Source: Pseudophaeomoniella oleicola
Lineage: Eukaryota > Ascomycota > Eurotiomycetes > Phaeomoniellales > Phaeomoniellaceae
DNA: 64,000 nt
Reading direction: 5' to 3'
NCBI GenBank assembly: GCA_003868215.1
Contig: QWDQ01000009.1
Coordinates: 372,001-436,000, forward strand
Shown: one piece after another, positions 43,761-54,236 of the stretch
Layout of the letters: each line of letters begins with the position of its first letter
How positions within the stretch are numbered: the first letter of the stretch is position 1
Program-made: the position numbers and the translations under genes
The notes under the pieces: model-generated
Databases searched by the model: none
What the model was told of the DNA's origin: nothing
The model's input: only the letters and a program-made list of their open reading frames with translations

Positions 43761-46112
43761 CTATTCGATGTTGCTTTCATCATTGTCCGCATACGTCTTC
43801 ACCGCTTTCTTTGCTCGACCACTTTGCCGTCTAGATAGTGCGGCTGGCTTTGATGACGTCCATCCTTTCGTCCCGCGTGGTTCCTCGTCGGCCGAATCCA
43901 GGTCAGGCATATCACTCGCATCTTCCATCTCATCTTCGCTAACAGAAGGGGTAGGTTTAGCTTTGATCGCTTTGCGCTTTTTGGATGCTGGGACTGCGGG
44001 TTTGCCGGCCCTGTTGCCTTTGGTACTCTTGCTAGCAGGTGTTGAAGCAGCAGACCGGATTTCACCAGTCTCGTCTTCGTCCTTGACAGTCGCCTCTTTC
44101 TTGATAGACTTCTTTGCAGGAGCTGATGCACTTGCTGGATCCTTCTTCTTTATCTCACGCTTCTTGGGACGCAGCCACTCCTCCATTCCTGGTGGCCAGT
44201 ACACTCTGCTTTCTGGCCCACCCATGTTTATTTCTTCGTCAGGTACAATCGGGGGAGGCTGTGGCTCTGGTTCTGGCTCTTCCACTTTTATTGCATCGGG
44301 GTCAGGCTTACTCTTCTTCTTGGCCTTTTTCTTTGGAGGTGGTTTCCAAGGTCTATTCTCGTCGTGTCTCACATACGGACTTATGTCATTGAAAAGATTC
44401 CATCCCGGGAGTTTGAATATTCTCATAAGCTCGAAGACGGCTTGTTCCTTGTCTTTTGCTTCAATCATTAGGTCCATGTTGGATGGACATGGAGGTAGTG
44501 TTTTCACGCGAGGAGAATGTTTTCTCCTCTGACGAGGTGTAATGGCTGATGGGGTTGGTTCCGAGTAATGCATCTTTTGGGTTATGCCCTTCTTCTTCCA
44601 CATTGCAGCAATGCGATCATATAGATTCATGATACCGAGCGTGCCTTCCTCTATTTGTGTCTCGTCAAAGACGATATTGTGGTGATGGTAATCCAAGACG
44701 AGAGGGATGTTTAGTTCTTCACAGATTGGTAATAGATCATGCACTGACCATCCCATATCATCGTTTTCAAGTACCAGTCTATTCTTGACGTCTTGGCTCA
44801 ATTTCTGATAGTTTCCACGGAAGCGTGCAAGTGTCTCTTGCTTGTCACCGAATATACCACCCATGTGAAGTATCATGACTGCATCTCGGTTTGATTGCTC
44901 TGGCAGCTTTAGAAGACGAAGCATCTCCGCGTGGTATTCCAGATCTCGGAAGGATGCATCGATAACAGATTTTCTGGGCGACCCAAGTTGTGTGAATTGG
45001 CCAGGGTGAGTAGTCAGTCGATGGCCGAGCTCGGCTGCGACGCGTCCGGCTTCAGCAAGAACGCCCGAGGCAAATGGTTCGAGGTTATAGCCGTATTCAT
45101 CATGACTGGCGAATGGGAATATCTCACTTGATAATCGCATGAATTTGATGCCATATTTATCGTTCCAACGCAGCATTTTCGGGATGTCCCTGGCATTCGC
45201 AAGGCCGAGCGACTCGACATAACGTTGGCCTCGCTCAATGGATGCTGGTTGAGTCTTGTCAGGTCGATTCTTCGTGGCGTGATGCGGAAGGCTTGGGTCT
45301 GTGAGAGGGTGGCGGAATTCAAGAATGGAAGCGATGCGACACGTTCTAGAAGAGAAAACAGGAGGGTTCGCTGCCCGTAGATAAGTATTAAGGCACGCGT
45401 AGCCCAAGCGACCTTTCCAAGGAAGCGGAAGATAGTCACTGTCGACTGGTGGCTTTCTCGACAGGGCAGCCTGAAGTTCTTCCTCGTCTGCCGGCTCATC
45501 TACATCTGATTCCGGGTCCAACGCTTCCTTGGCCAGCTTCTTGGTTGCTGCTGGCTTCGGCGCTTCTCCGCCGGTCACCGAAGTCGCCCGGGTCTCAACA
45601 TCTGATAAGTCTGATAATGATGAGTCCGAGGGCGAGCGTATCGCCTTAGACACTGCCTTCGTAGATGCGCCTTTTTGAACATTTTTACTTGGGGCTGCAA
45701 GCTCAACTTTGAATTCATCGTCTGGACCTTCGGCATCTGGAGAGGCACGCAATGCTTGCGATCCATCCAGTACTTGGCTATTGGTGTCCGGATTGGCGTC
45801 AATTGCCGACTTCGTTAATTTTCGGTTGCTACTCTTGCGATTCGGTGCTGCTGCTGCCGCCACTGGCAGCATGTTTGCCGAAACTAGAGACGGAGCGCCA
45901 TTAGATACTGTGCTCGCATCCATGACAACTGTTGATCTCTTTCGTTTGGCCATGAGTGAATTGACCGCTGGCTCAAACGCTGTGGCAATTAGGGTGCGAA
46001 AGGAGCACCTGGAAACATGCAGGTGTGGGCTATACAGCGCAGTTCCTTTCAGCGGCCGAGCATGCAAAATCAACAATGTCGAAACTGAATAACGCAGCGG
46101 CGTGGATGACAT
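43761..46112 (-). CDS. uve1: UV-damage endonuclease (UVDE), with mitochondrial-type leader
   Basis: A single uninterrupted exon encodes 783 residues. UVDE nicks DNA directly 5' to UV photoproducts and some other lesions, starting an alternative excision repair path; the Neurospora gene is mus-18. The TIM-barrel core spans roughly residues 230-540: RLGYACLNTYLR, GIKFMRLSSEIFPFASH, HRLTTHPGQFTQLGSP, VMILHMGGIFGDK, RLVLENDDMGWSVHDLLP, NIPLVLDYHHHNI and KMHYSEPTP, supplying the metal-binding His, Glu and Asp residues. The N-terminus to about residue 45 is rich in Arg, Ser, Thr and Leu and free of acidic residues, as in mitochondrial presequences. A second methionine at residue 54 starts the basic MAKRKRS, so a nuclear form is possible. 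Long Lys/Glu/Pro-rich tails flank the core and are probably disordered. Confidence 0.95.
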   Translation of the reverse strand: MSSTPLRYSVSTLLILHARPLKGTALYSPHLHVSRCSFRTLIATAFEPAVNSLMAKRKRSTVVMDASTVSNGAPSLVSANMLPVAAAAAPNRKSSNRKLTKSAIDANPDTNSQVLDGSQALRASPDAEGPDDEFKVELAAPSKNVQKGASTKAVSKAIRSPSDSSLSDLSDVETRATSVTGGEAPKPAATKKLAKEALDPESDVDEPADEEELQAALSRKPPVDSDYLPLPWKGRLGYACLNTYLRAANPPVFSSRTCRIASILEFRHPLTDPSLPHHATKNRPDKTQPASIERGQRYVESLGLANARDIPKMLRWNDKYGIKFMRLSSEIFPFASHDEYGYNLEPFASGVLAEAGRVAAELGHRLTTHPGQFTQLGSPRKSVIDASFRDLEYHAEMLRLLKLPEQSNRDAVMILHMGGIFGDKQETLARFRGNYQKLSQDVKNRLVLENDDMGWSVHDLLPICEELNIPLVLDYHHHNIVFDETQIEEGTLGIMNLYDRIAAMWKKKGITQKMHYSEPTPSAITPRQRRKHSPRVKTLPPCPSNMDLMIEAKDKEQAVFELMRIFKLPGWNLFNDISPYVRHDENRPWKPPPKKKAKKKSKPDPDAIKVEEPEPEPQPPPIVPDEEINMGGPESRVYWPPGMEEWLRPKKREIKKKDPASASAPAKKSIKKEATVKDEDETGEIRSAASTPASKSTKGNRAGKPAVPASKKRKAIKAKPTPSVSEDEMEDASDMPDLDSADEEPRGTKGWTSSKPAALSRRQSGRAKKAVKTYADNDESNIE

Positions 46113-47218
46113 TCAAGAAACCAAAGACGGTAGGAGCATCAGAGGCATTGCAGAAATATTTTACTATTCAGATCAGTTTAATAAAATATACATTTCTATG
46201 ATCTGTTCAGACGACGACCTGCCCTGCCTGGGAGCTCTAGTACGTCATGATTTAGACATCGAGATACGCGAAAATGATCGACGTGTACTACGAATACAGA
46301 GATCTGGAGTGATCGGGGCTAAAGCACAGCTAAGATCTTTCTTTATTCAGGGGAATTTGGCAAGCCTGTCCGGTGCCTAGAACACCCCCCGCTGCATTCG
46401 TTCTCCAATTTTCCAAGTTCGTTAGGGGTGATGTTATCAAACCCCCTTCCCATTGCCGCCTCATTAATTAATTGATGTCCTCATCACTTCAATGCCTTTG
46501 GATGATAAGGCATGATGACGAGCAGGATGGTCTTGCCTTGCCCTATCTCAAAAATTGAGCCTGATTTACTTCTTCTTGTCAAGCCTGATCTGGCTGTGTA
46601 ATACACTGAATTTTCCCGCGGACGCAGCGACACCAGGATAAATATTTCCATATAAAAGGAGCTGCAGGGTTGGCTACACGGGTTTCTGTGGAAAAAAACA
46701 CGGTTCGCTCATAAAAGTATTGGTGTCTTTTCAAATCATACTTTAACATGTCGTTGCCTTCATACTTGACGATGGCGAGTTTCTGGTGGCGCAGACGCTC
46801 CGAGTTCTCAGACTTAGCCGCCCACATTCCTCAACGAAACACGGGTCACCACCTGTGACTGAGCGCACCACAGAAACCCCCAGGGATACACGTCTTGTGC
46901 GGCGCTTTACGCGTGCGCCTGGAATGCTAGCCTCTATGTCCTTCCACCGTGCAGTCTAGCCACACGTTCTTTGAGGCTGGAACACCAGACATCGCAATGC
47001 TTCACAACTAGGTCGTACAGTTTCGGGTCCACAGGCCTAGAGATTCATTCTTTCTCCTGCCTCTCGTGTGCTGGACAGCGCCCTTGTTGAGGCGAGCATA
47101 TATATGTACATTCACTTGATCGTCGCTGTCTCTATCATTCATTCATGTCTCTCTCTTATCTTGATCAATAATCGTCCCACTCGCTCAAGTCACATCCGTT
47201 CGTTAAACATCACTCAAG
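46113..47218. other. Divergent intergenic region, UVE1 / AA11 LPMO
   Basis: About 1.1 kb contains both promoters. A GATCGACG sequence lies at 46276-46283, some 165 bases upstream of UVE1. A 92-codon frame starting at 46104 overlaps the UVE1 start on the opposite strand and has no recognisable features. Nothing else is seen. Confidence 0.5.
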
Positions 47219-48499
47219 ATGCATTCGCTTCATATGCTCTTCGCGATATGTCTACTTCTCACTCTATCCTCCGCTCACATGGAGATGTCCTACCCTTATC
47301 CTATTAATAGCAACTTAGACTCGAGCGTATCTTACAGCGTGAAAGACTACAGCTATACAAGTCCACTGCTGGCAGATGGATCAAACTATCCTTGCAAAGG
47401 CTACCAGACTGAGACCCCGTATGTCTCCAAGGCGACATGGTCGGCAGGCGGAACATACAACATGTCTTTGACTGGCTCAGCGACCCATGGAGGAGGCTCA
47501 TGCCAACTGTCTCTGTCATACGATAATGGCGCAACTTTCAAGGTCATCAAATCAATGATTGGTGGCTGCCCTCTCACTACTACATACGACTTTACTATTC
47601 CCAGTTTTGCTCCTTCATCAACCGAAGCTCTATTCGCATGGGTAAGGAATCTCCAAGGAGTAGGCCATATATTTTGCTGACCATTCCACTTTCAGACCTG
47701 GTTCAACGAGGTTGGAAATCGAGAGATGTATATGGACTGCGCTCGCGTCACTATCGAAGGCTCCAGCTCAAGTACCCGAAGGCGAGCGAAATCGAGACGC
47801 CAAGGCTCGATGGATTCTTTGCCGGACATGTTCGTTTGCAATGTCAACAATGGATGTACTACTATTGAGAACGAAGACGTTGTTTTCCCTAATCCTGGGT
47901 CCGACGTGGTCCATGGAACTGATGCTTATGCGACAATCGGTGGTGTTGGCTATAGCTCTTCCGGAGTTGCCTCAACTGCAACAGGGCCGGCAACTACCCC
48001 AGCAGGCGCCACGATCGTGACAGCAACCACAGCAACACCGATGAGCACGCTGGCTACCAGTACCAGAGGAACGACTTCGACGAGATCATTGGCACCGACG
48101 ATACATACCCCAAGCGCGATGTCAATACCAGCCACTACAAGCGTGTCATTTGAGATCCAGACAAGCACTTCAAGCAGTGTGGGTGGGACCTCCACATCCC
48201 TTTCAGGGCCCTGCACAGTGGGCACGTTTGCCTGCAACTCAGCGACAACATTCTCCCAGTGCGTTGAGGACGCGGATGGCTCGACTTCCTATGTCTACTT
48301 TGGATCAGTGGCATCCGGGATGCAGTGCGTCGATGGGCAGTTTGTCCGTCAGAACTGTGGAACGTGTTCAGAAAACGGAGCGCTGGTATGTGGTTCTACG
48401 GGGCAGACATTCTATATGTGCGACAATGGCGGGCTTGTTGACATGGGATCTGTGGCTGCTGGTACGAGATGTGTCGATGGAGCCATTGTTGCTGCCTGA
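47219..48499 (+). CDS. AA11 lytic polysaccharide monooxygenase with C-terminal chitin-binding-like repeats
   Basis: Two exons (47219-47641, 47696-48499) encode about 408 residues. AA11 enzymes are copper LPMOs that oxidatively cleave chitin. The signal peptide ends at SSA and the mature protein starts with histidine 20 ([11 protein letters not shown]), which forms half of the copper histidine brace; the second histidine is near residue 90 ([10 protein letters not shown]), and the axial tyrosine is near 153 ([10 protein letters not shown]). After the catalytic domain there is a long Ser/Thr-rich linker. The C-terminus holds two similar modules, the first beginning [17 protein letters not shown] and ending CVDGQFV, the second beginning [19 protein letters not shown] and ending CVDGAIVA; they resemble X278/CBM19-type chitin-associated modules. 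The product should be secreted and act on chitin, either of its own wall or of other fungi or arthropods. Confidence 0.92.
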
Positions 48500-49265
48500 G
48501 CGGCTCTTCATGAAGACATGATCACGACTCATTTTCTCTACATACTCCTGGCATTGTTGTACACATAGATTGGCGTGGCTGGTGGATCTTTTCTTTGGCT
48601 TTTGAATCACACTAATAGCCGTTGGACTTAGGCTACTCCTACACATATGTACCTGATAGCTCTGACAATAACACAACCCTGCACATATGTGTGGTATTTT
48701 TGAAATTGTTCGCCATTGCCCTTTACCTTCTATGATGATGCTAATGTTACAGTAACAATGTAGCTCTTGAAAACGGGCCGGATATAGCATCCAGAGCTTC
48801 TCTTACCTTAGTAATATCTACGGTAAATTGTGGGCCAATGACAAAGGAGATTTTCGTACGAACCAAGATCAATGGGAGGGCCACCCCGCCCATGTCTTCG
48901 GGCGGAGATGACCTCATCACGATGGTTGGTTCGACAGTTCCCGCATTTACTGTAAACGTACATTGCGGTATTCTACGATTCTGCCACACGCAGGGTTTAA
49001 ATCAAAAGGATAGAAGACCGTAGTCGTAGGAGACGATATCATCAAAAATAGTGAAATCACTGCCGCTAAGAAGAATCTGATTCTTCACTATTACTGCTAT
49101 CGACGTGTTGGTGATACTTGAAAACTATAAAACATCCCCCTTCCCCCATCTCCCCTCTACCTTATTCCTGTCGTCACTTTTGTTCTTTGACAGATCCCAT
49201 TTCTTCATACAAGCAAGCTTATCTCCTACATCTTAATCTGCCAACTTCTCAACTTAGTCGTAACA
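48500..49265. other. Intergenic region, AA11 LPMO / alcohol dehydrogenase
   Basis: No gene is supported. Two copies of CACATATGTG-like sequence occur near 48640-48690. The right end is a pyrimidine-rich leader of the dehydrogenase gene. Confidence 0.5.
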
Positions 49266-50455
49266 ATGGGTTATCCAGAGACCGCCGAGGGGTATATGAT
49301 CCATGATCACTCGAAGTGGACTGACTTCAAGAAAGAAGAGGTACATTTGACTTCATGCCCATGCTTACAAAAGGTCTCTGTATCTGACAACCCGATAGTT
49401 CAAGTTGAAGAAGTTCGAAGACTATGATGTCGATATCAAGATCGAGTGCTGCGGTGTGTGTGGTTCCGACGTCCACTTCATCACCGGAGGCTGGGGCGAA
49501 ATGGACCTCCCAACCTGCGTGGGTCATGAAGTCATCGGGAAAGCGATCAAGGTTGGATCGAAGGTATCAACCGTGAAGGTTGGTGACCGGGTCGGTGTGG
49601 GCGCTCAGGTCGGAGCTTGCCTCGAATGTCGGATTTGCAAAAGTGACAATGAGAACTACTGCCCCCACCAGATTGGTAAGTTGAAGCCGGTCCGGATCTT
49701 CAATGAAACAGCACTGATAATCGATAGATACCTACGGAGCCAAATATCCCGACGGCACCAAAACGAACGGCGGGTATGCATCACATATTCGAGCCCACGA
49801 ATACTTCACATTTACTATCCCAGAAAACATTCCCTCTGAGGAGGCGGCTCCTATGATGTGCGCGGGTCTGACCACCTTCTCACCTCTTTGGCGAGCAAAG
49901 GTCGGGCCAGGAAAGAAGGTTGCTGTCATCGGTCTCGGTGGGCTGGGTCATTTCGGTGTGCTCTGGGCCAAGGCCCTCGGTGCCGAGGTCTATGTGATCT
50001 CCCACAGCCCGAGCAAGAAAGACGACGCGTTAAAGCTTGGAGCCAAAGAATACATCAGCACCCTCGACGAAAAGTGGACCGAGAAGTGGAAGTACAGCTT
50101 CGACTTCATCCTCAACTCCGCCGACATGACCCACACCTTCGACATCCCGTCCATTATGCAGACGCTCAACATCAACGGCACCTTCCACCACGTCGGCCTC
50201 CCCGACGAGGCCCTCCCGCAGTTCAAGGCCACCGTCTTCATGCCGTCCGGCGGCTCCATGTCCGGCAGCCACATCGGCAGTAGGCCCGAGATGATCAAGA
50301 TGCTGGAGATCGCGAGCCAGAACGACATCCATCCGTTGATCGAGACGCTGCCGATCAGCGAGGAGACGTGTAAGGAGGCCGTCACGCGCGTGAAGAATAA
50401 CAAGGTCAGGTATAGGTTCACCTTGACGGATTATGAGAAGGCTTTTGGAAAGTAG
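49266..50455 (+). CDS. NADP-dependent alcohol dehydrogenase (cinnamyl-alcohol / ADH6 type)
   Basis: Three exons (49266-49340, 49399-49675, 49728-50455) encode about 359 residues. This zinc-dependent medium-chain dehydrogenase reduces aliphatic and aromatic aldehydes with NADPH. The catalytic zinc site is formed by ECCGVCGSDVHF, GHEVIG and the later cysteine in MMCAGLTTFSP, and the structural zinc site by CLECRICKSDNENYC. The coenzyme loop is VIGLGGLGHFGVLWAKALGA, followed by SHSPSKKDDALKLGA, which fits the NADP-preferring Adh6/Adh7 and plant CAD group. The introns (58 and 52 nt) join KKEE to FKLKKF and HQI to DTYGAKYPDG. The third exon is strongly C/G-rich in wobble positions and makes long false frames on the other strand. 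It is convergent with a second, different dehydrogenase 215 bases away. Confidence 0.94.
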
Positions 50456-50670
50456 ACTATTACATCTCTCAACTTTAATTTAAAAGGGATGACCTGGGAC
50501 AGCATTTATCACCTTTTCCCAGGCTAGAGATACAGTATAAAGAAGTTGGACAATGAAATTCACGACTTGATATCGAATACACAAATGTTTTTTTGTGCCA
50601 TGGCGATTGTCGAATATGCTAATTGCATACTTGAACTCATAATTGCATTGTAGTAAACTACCCAGCGAGG

Positions 50671-51959
50671 TCACTTCTTCCCCGCCTGCTCCCCTCCCAC
50701 CTCCACCAAGATCTTCACCTGGCTCTCCTTCTCCTCGATCAGCGCCCTGAACCCCTGATCCACAACCTCCTCGATCCCCACCCTCCTCGTGATCATCTCC
50801 TCGGGTCTGATTCTGCCCTGTTCCATCTTGTCGAGCACGTGGCCGAAGTCCTGGTTGCTGTACGTCGCGACGCCCATGTAGTTGCGCTCGCGGAACACGA
50901 GCTCATTCATGTCGAGCGTGGCGCGGTGTTCCCAGACGGCGATGTTGACGACGGTGGCGCGGGGGCGGATGCAGAGCATCGCGGCGTCGAGGGTGTGTTG
51001 GGTGCCGGCGCAGTCGAAGGCGATGGCACAGAGGGCGCCGGAGGTTAGAGAGGTGATGGCGGAGAGTAGGTCGTCGGTCATTGGGTTGATGGTGTGGTGG
51101 GCGCCAAGGGAGCGGGCAAAACGAGAGCGAGCGGAGGAAGGTTCAGAGACGATTATGAGAGGCGGAGCGGTGGAGGAGGCTGATTGGGCCTGGATGGCTT
51201 GGATGACAGAGAGACCGATAGGGCCACCACCGAAGACGAGGATCGGGAGGTTGGCGGGGATTGGATGTGGGATTGGCGCGATTGAGACGGCATGGTAGCC
51301 GACGGCGAGAGGTTCAACGAGCGCTCCGAGGGACAGTGTAACAGATGGAGGGAGGAGCCATACCGCAGGCCGGCGAACGACAATATGCTCAGCGAGGCCA
51401 CCGCCCCAGCCTGTAGATAATCAATATTCATCTGGTCTTCTTTCCTCTTTCCAAGTCTCTACAAGGATTCACCGTTAGACTTACCACTGAGGCCGATGAA
51501 GCCGTTTCTGCTACAACAGTTCGGCAGCTCTCTTTTACAAGCATGGCACTCCCCGCAGTAGATCGTAGGCTGGACACACACCCTCTGCCCAGGAGATAAA
51601 TCATGTACTCCCTCTCCGACTTCTTCAATCACTCCACTGAATTCGTGACCGAGCGTCAGAGGGGATGTCTCGTTTGTTATACCGTGTGGGTGGCCACGAC
51701 GGGGGATTAGGTTATTGCCGCCGAGATATTCGTGGAGGTCAGTGCCGCAGATGCCTACCCATGCAGGTGCAATCTGGGATTTATCGAACGGTTAGTGATG
51801 TAGGGGAGTGGCTAGATGTAGGAAGAGGTGAACAAAGAGAGAGATAAGGCCTTGAGACGTTGAAATGCATTTTACCTTCACCCATCCTGCCTTGACTTCA
51901 GGTTCATCGATCTCCTCTAGCCGAATATCCTTCTTACCATGGAACCTAACAGCCCGCAT
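50671..51959 (-). CDS. 2,3-butanediol / sorbitol dehydrogenase-like MDR enzyme
   Basis: Three exons (51959-51876, 51773-51485, 51410-50671) encode about 370 residues. It is a zinc-containing medium-chain dehydrogenase of the (R,R)-butanediol/sorbitol type, oxidising vicinal diols or polyols with NAD(P). The catalytic zinc region is WVGICGTDLHEYLGG and LGHEFSGVIEEVG, the structural zinc region is CGECHACKRELPNCC, and the coenzyme-binding loop is VFGGGPIGLSVIQAIQA. The first ATG fitting the family start (MRAVRFHGKKDIRLEEID) is at 51959; the frame continues upstream without another ATG. Intron 1 is 102 nt and intron 2 is 74 nt. The insert NNLIPRRGHPHGITNETSP between the first two motifs is typical of the butanediol group. 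It is likely cytosolic. Its convergent neighbour is a different MDR family, so the pair is not a recent duplication. Confidence 0.92.
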
Positions 51960-52847
51960 CTTGGCAGCCTCCTGCAGTGCCAATTTGAGATCCGACTTAG
52001 TTAAAGCAACCGTCTCCTCTTAACGAGTGGTGTATTTCAGTACCCAACGGTTGTTGTGTCAGAATGGAATAGTAACTATACATAGCCGAAAGAGAAGAGA
52101 AGAGAATCAAGAAAATATATCGAAATGAACAGCAACGGAATGAGACAAGTCACCTGAGAATTGAAGAATGACGTCGGACCCGACACCCAATCGCCCTCCC
52201 TTCCTCGCATCGTTAGGATGAGGGTTGCAAAGCCCAGAGGAGTAAACTATTCTCACGCCTGGAGGGGGAAGAAAGACCATAGAACGTCTTACTTAACGAT
52301 GGTTGATTCCCCACCCCCGCATTTCGAGGTCTCGAGGGAATAATTATCACGATAAGGTCGGTAATGCGATCTATCAGCAAAACAAGTCGATGACACAATC
52401 TGTGATTGACACATGCTGGAGGAGTACGTCTTATAATTTTCTTGCTGTGCAGTGTAGTGCCCATGAGCGTCGAAACAGCAGAAAACAGAAGTTCCAAACT
52501 CAGTAGGGCTGAACGTCTCCGTTGGCTAAGTTACCCAAAGTTAGGATTCAGTTATTATTGCCTCCTTTAGTTTAGTCCAGGAGTTTCGTTGTGTACTCCG
52601 AGGGCAGGGCCTGATGATATACATCCCATGGTTCCAACTTTGCCAGAAGATGGATGACAATAGCATCATTTTTATCGTGTACGGGATAGTAGACTTTTAG
52701 TGCTTGCAAAATATATAGAGAGGTAGCCACCATGTATACAATGGCCATGTGAATATGCATACTAACAGCCTTGAATGCCTGACCGTACACTCTCCTGTCA
52801 GCTTGAGGTTCGCAGAAGCTCATCCACTGCTGGGAGCCTTGTCATAG
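51960..52847. other. Divergent intergenic region
   Basis: Promoter of the butanediol-type dehydrogenase on the left and flanking DNA of the low-complexity orphan on the right. Only short weak frames are seen. Confidence 0.5.
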
Positions 52848-53561
52848 ATGATGCCATCGACTAACTCAAAGGATGCCGAAAGCGAGCCGATTGATCCCGG
52901 TGAGCTTCTTGAGCTCTCATCAAGAACCGATATAGCCAATCAGCAGCAAAACCTGCGTTCTAACAACCTTTCGAGCGAGAGCCGATCTCATACCGGTGCA
53001 CAACTTCTCAATGCTTTCGAGTACGACACGAGAGGGGAGAGTGAGACATGCTCATCGAGGATTGTTGACGACCACACAAGACCATTGACCGTCCATGATT
53101 GTTTCGAAAATAACACGCGTCTCCAAGAGAGGCAAGGCGAGAGGTTGAGAGGACACGACTTTGACCGTCATAACGATAATCCGGCACCGACGGAGGGAAG
53201 GCATCAAGCCATCTCATCTCCTGAGCAGGAGCTTCTACTACATAGGCAACCAGTAGAGGAACCTGGGTCCTTACTGTCGCCTTCGTCAACGCCTTGGGAG
53301 CATTTACCAGATGTAAGATCAATATCACCGCTTAGCCTTCCATCTCCGATCTCTTTGACGCCAATATTGTTCCCTCAAGGTCCTTCGAACCTCAGTCAAT
53401 CGATAGCACGGACTCCATGCTCTGCAAGGACGATTCTATGCCCTGATACCGTCATAGATGAGGAGCGAGGGTATGATGCCGATGATGAGGATAATTGCGG
53501 GTCATGTTTGACGTTCGGCGGGTGCTGTTCGGATAGGGACACTGATGATGCAGCGAGGTGA
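52848..53561 (+). CDS. Low-complexity orphan protein
   Basis: A single open frame of 237 codons begins with two consecutive ATG codons (52848 or 52851). The product is polar and probably disordered, rich in Ser, Pro, Glu, Asp and Arg, with a Pro/Ser/Leu-rich middle (RSISPLSLPSPISLTPI) and a cysteine-rich end (CGSCLTFGGCCSDRD). There is no signal peptide, membrane segment or known domain. It could be a real lineage-specific protein or a chance frame; its length and steady codon use favour a gene modestly. Confidence 0.45.
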   Translation: MMPSTNSKDAESEPIDPGELLELSSRTDIANQQQNLRSNNLSSESRSHTGAQLLNAFEYDTRGESETCSSRIVDDHTRPLTVHDCFENNTRLQERQGERLRGHDFDRHNDNPAPTEGRHQAISSPEQELLLHRQPVEEPGSLLSPSSTPWEHLPDVRSISPLSLPSPISLTPILFPQGPSNLSQSIARTPCSARTILCPDTVIDEERGYDADDEDNCGSCLTFGGCCSDRDTDDAAR

Positions 53562-54236
53562 CGACTACTCATCCAAGAACCACTCGAAAAGCGTCCAAAG
53601 AGATTTAACTCTGAAATGCAGTTCCACAGTCAGTGTCTAGAGACAGGGGCTCATTCGCAACGAGATGCAATAGTCTCTTTCGCATCGAAGCAATGCAATT
53701 GGACGACAGAGATGGACAGAAAGAACGTGCTTTCCATCATCAAAAACAGAAAGCTGTCATTTGAATGCGTCTTTCCATTGAGACGAGGACGGAGCTGTTG
53801 AGTAGGTGGTATCGAGCACCAGATTTGATCTTCACATCATCACGCCAGTGTATGGACTCATGGGCCAGATGTGACTTTGAATGCCTGAATCAATTCTTAG
53901 ACCACCTTCCTTTCACATAGGTTATCTATGACACTGCTTGTCGTCGGGGACTTGTAGAGTGATGGTAAGAATTACCATAGAAATAGTCGTTAGTTACATC
54001 AGACAGCCTGAAGTCGTTCACGTAATGAACGATCGAGATTGTTGACGATATTTACAGTAGCCTTGGCATGATGTATTCGGCTGAATGCTTATCCGACTTC
54101 ACTTTACGAGGTTACTCAATTTATCTGTTTCTTTTTGCGCTGCATATCCAGCTTATTGAACGGTAAATAAATGGTCTCGGATCCGCACTAAAGCAACCGT
54201 CAAGCCATCCTTGCAAGACCGACGAGTCAAGCCTAG
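53562..54236. other. Intergenic region upstream of the MHR regulator
   Basis: I searched this stretch on the plus strand for a zinc-cluster exon that might belong to the downstream regulator and found none. A 61-codon frame at 53616 has no features. The right end should be the promoter. Confidence 0.5.

Noticed and set aside
43735-44532. 265-codon plus-strand frame inside UVE1
   Set aside because: It lies wholly antisense to the Lys/Glu-rich C-terminal tail of UVE1; its Ser/Phe-rich composition is the mirror of that tail.
46104-46380. 92-codon plus-strand frame next to UVE1
   Set aside because: It starts over the UVE1 start codon on the opposite strand and shows no recognisable motif; more likely promoter DNA.
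47219-51959. A metabolic gene cluster (LPMO, two dehydrogenases)
   Set aside because: The genes differ in direction and pathway, there is no backbone enzyme or dedicated regulator, and spacing is ordinary.
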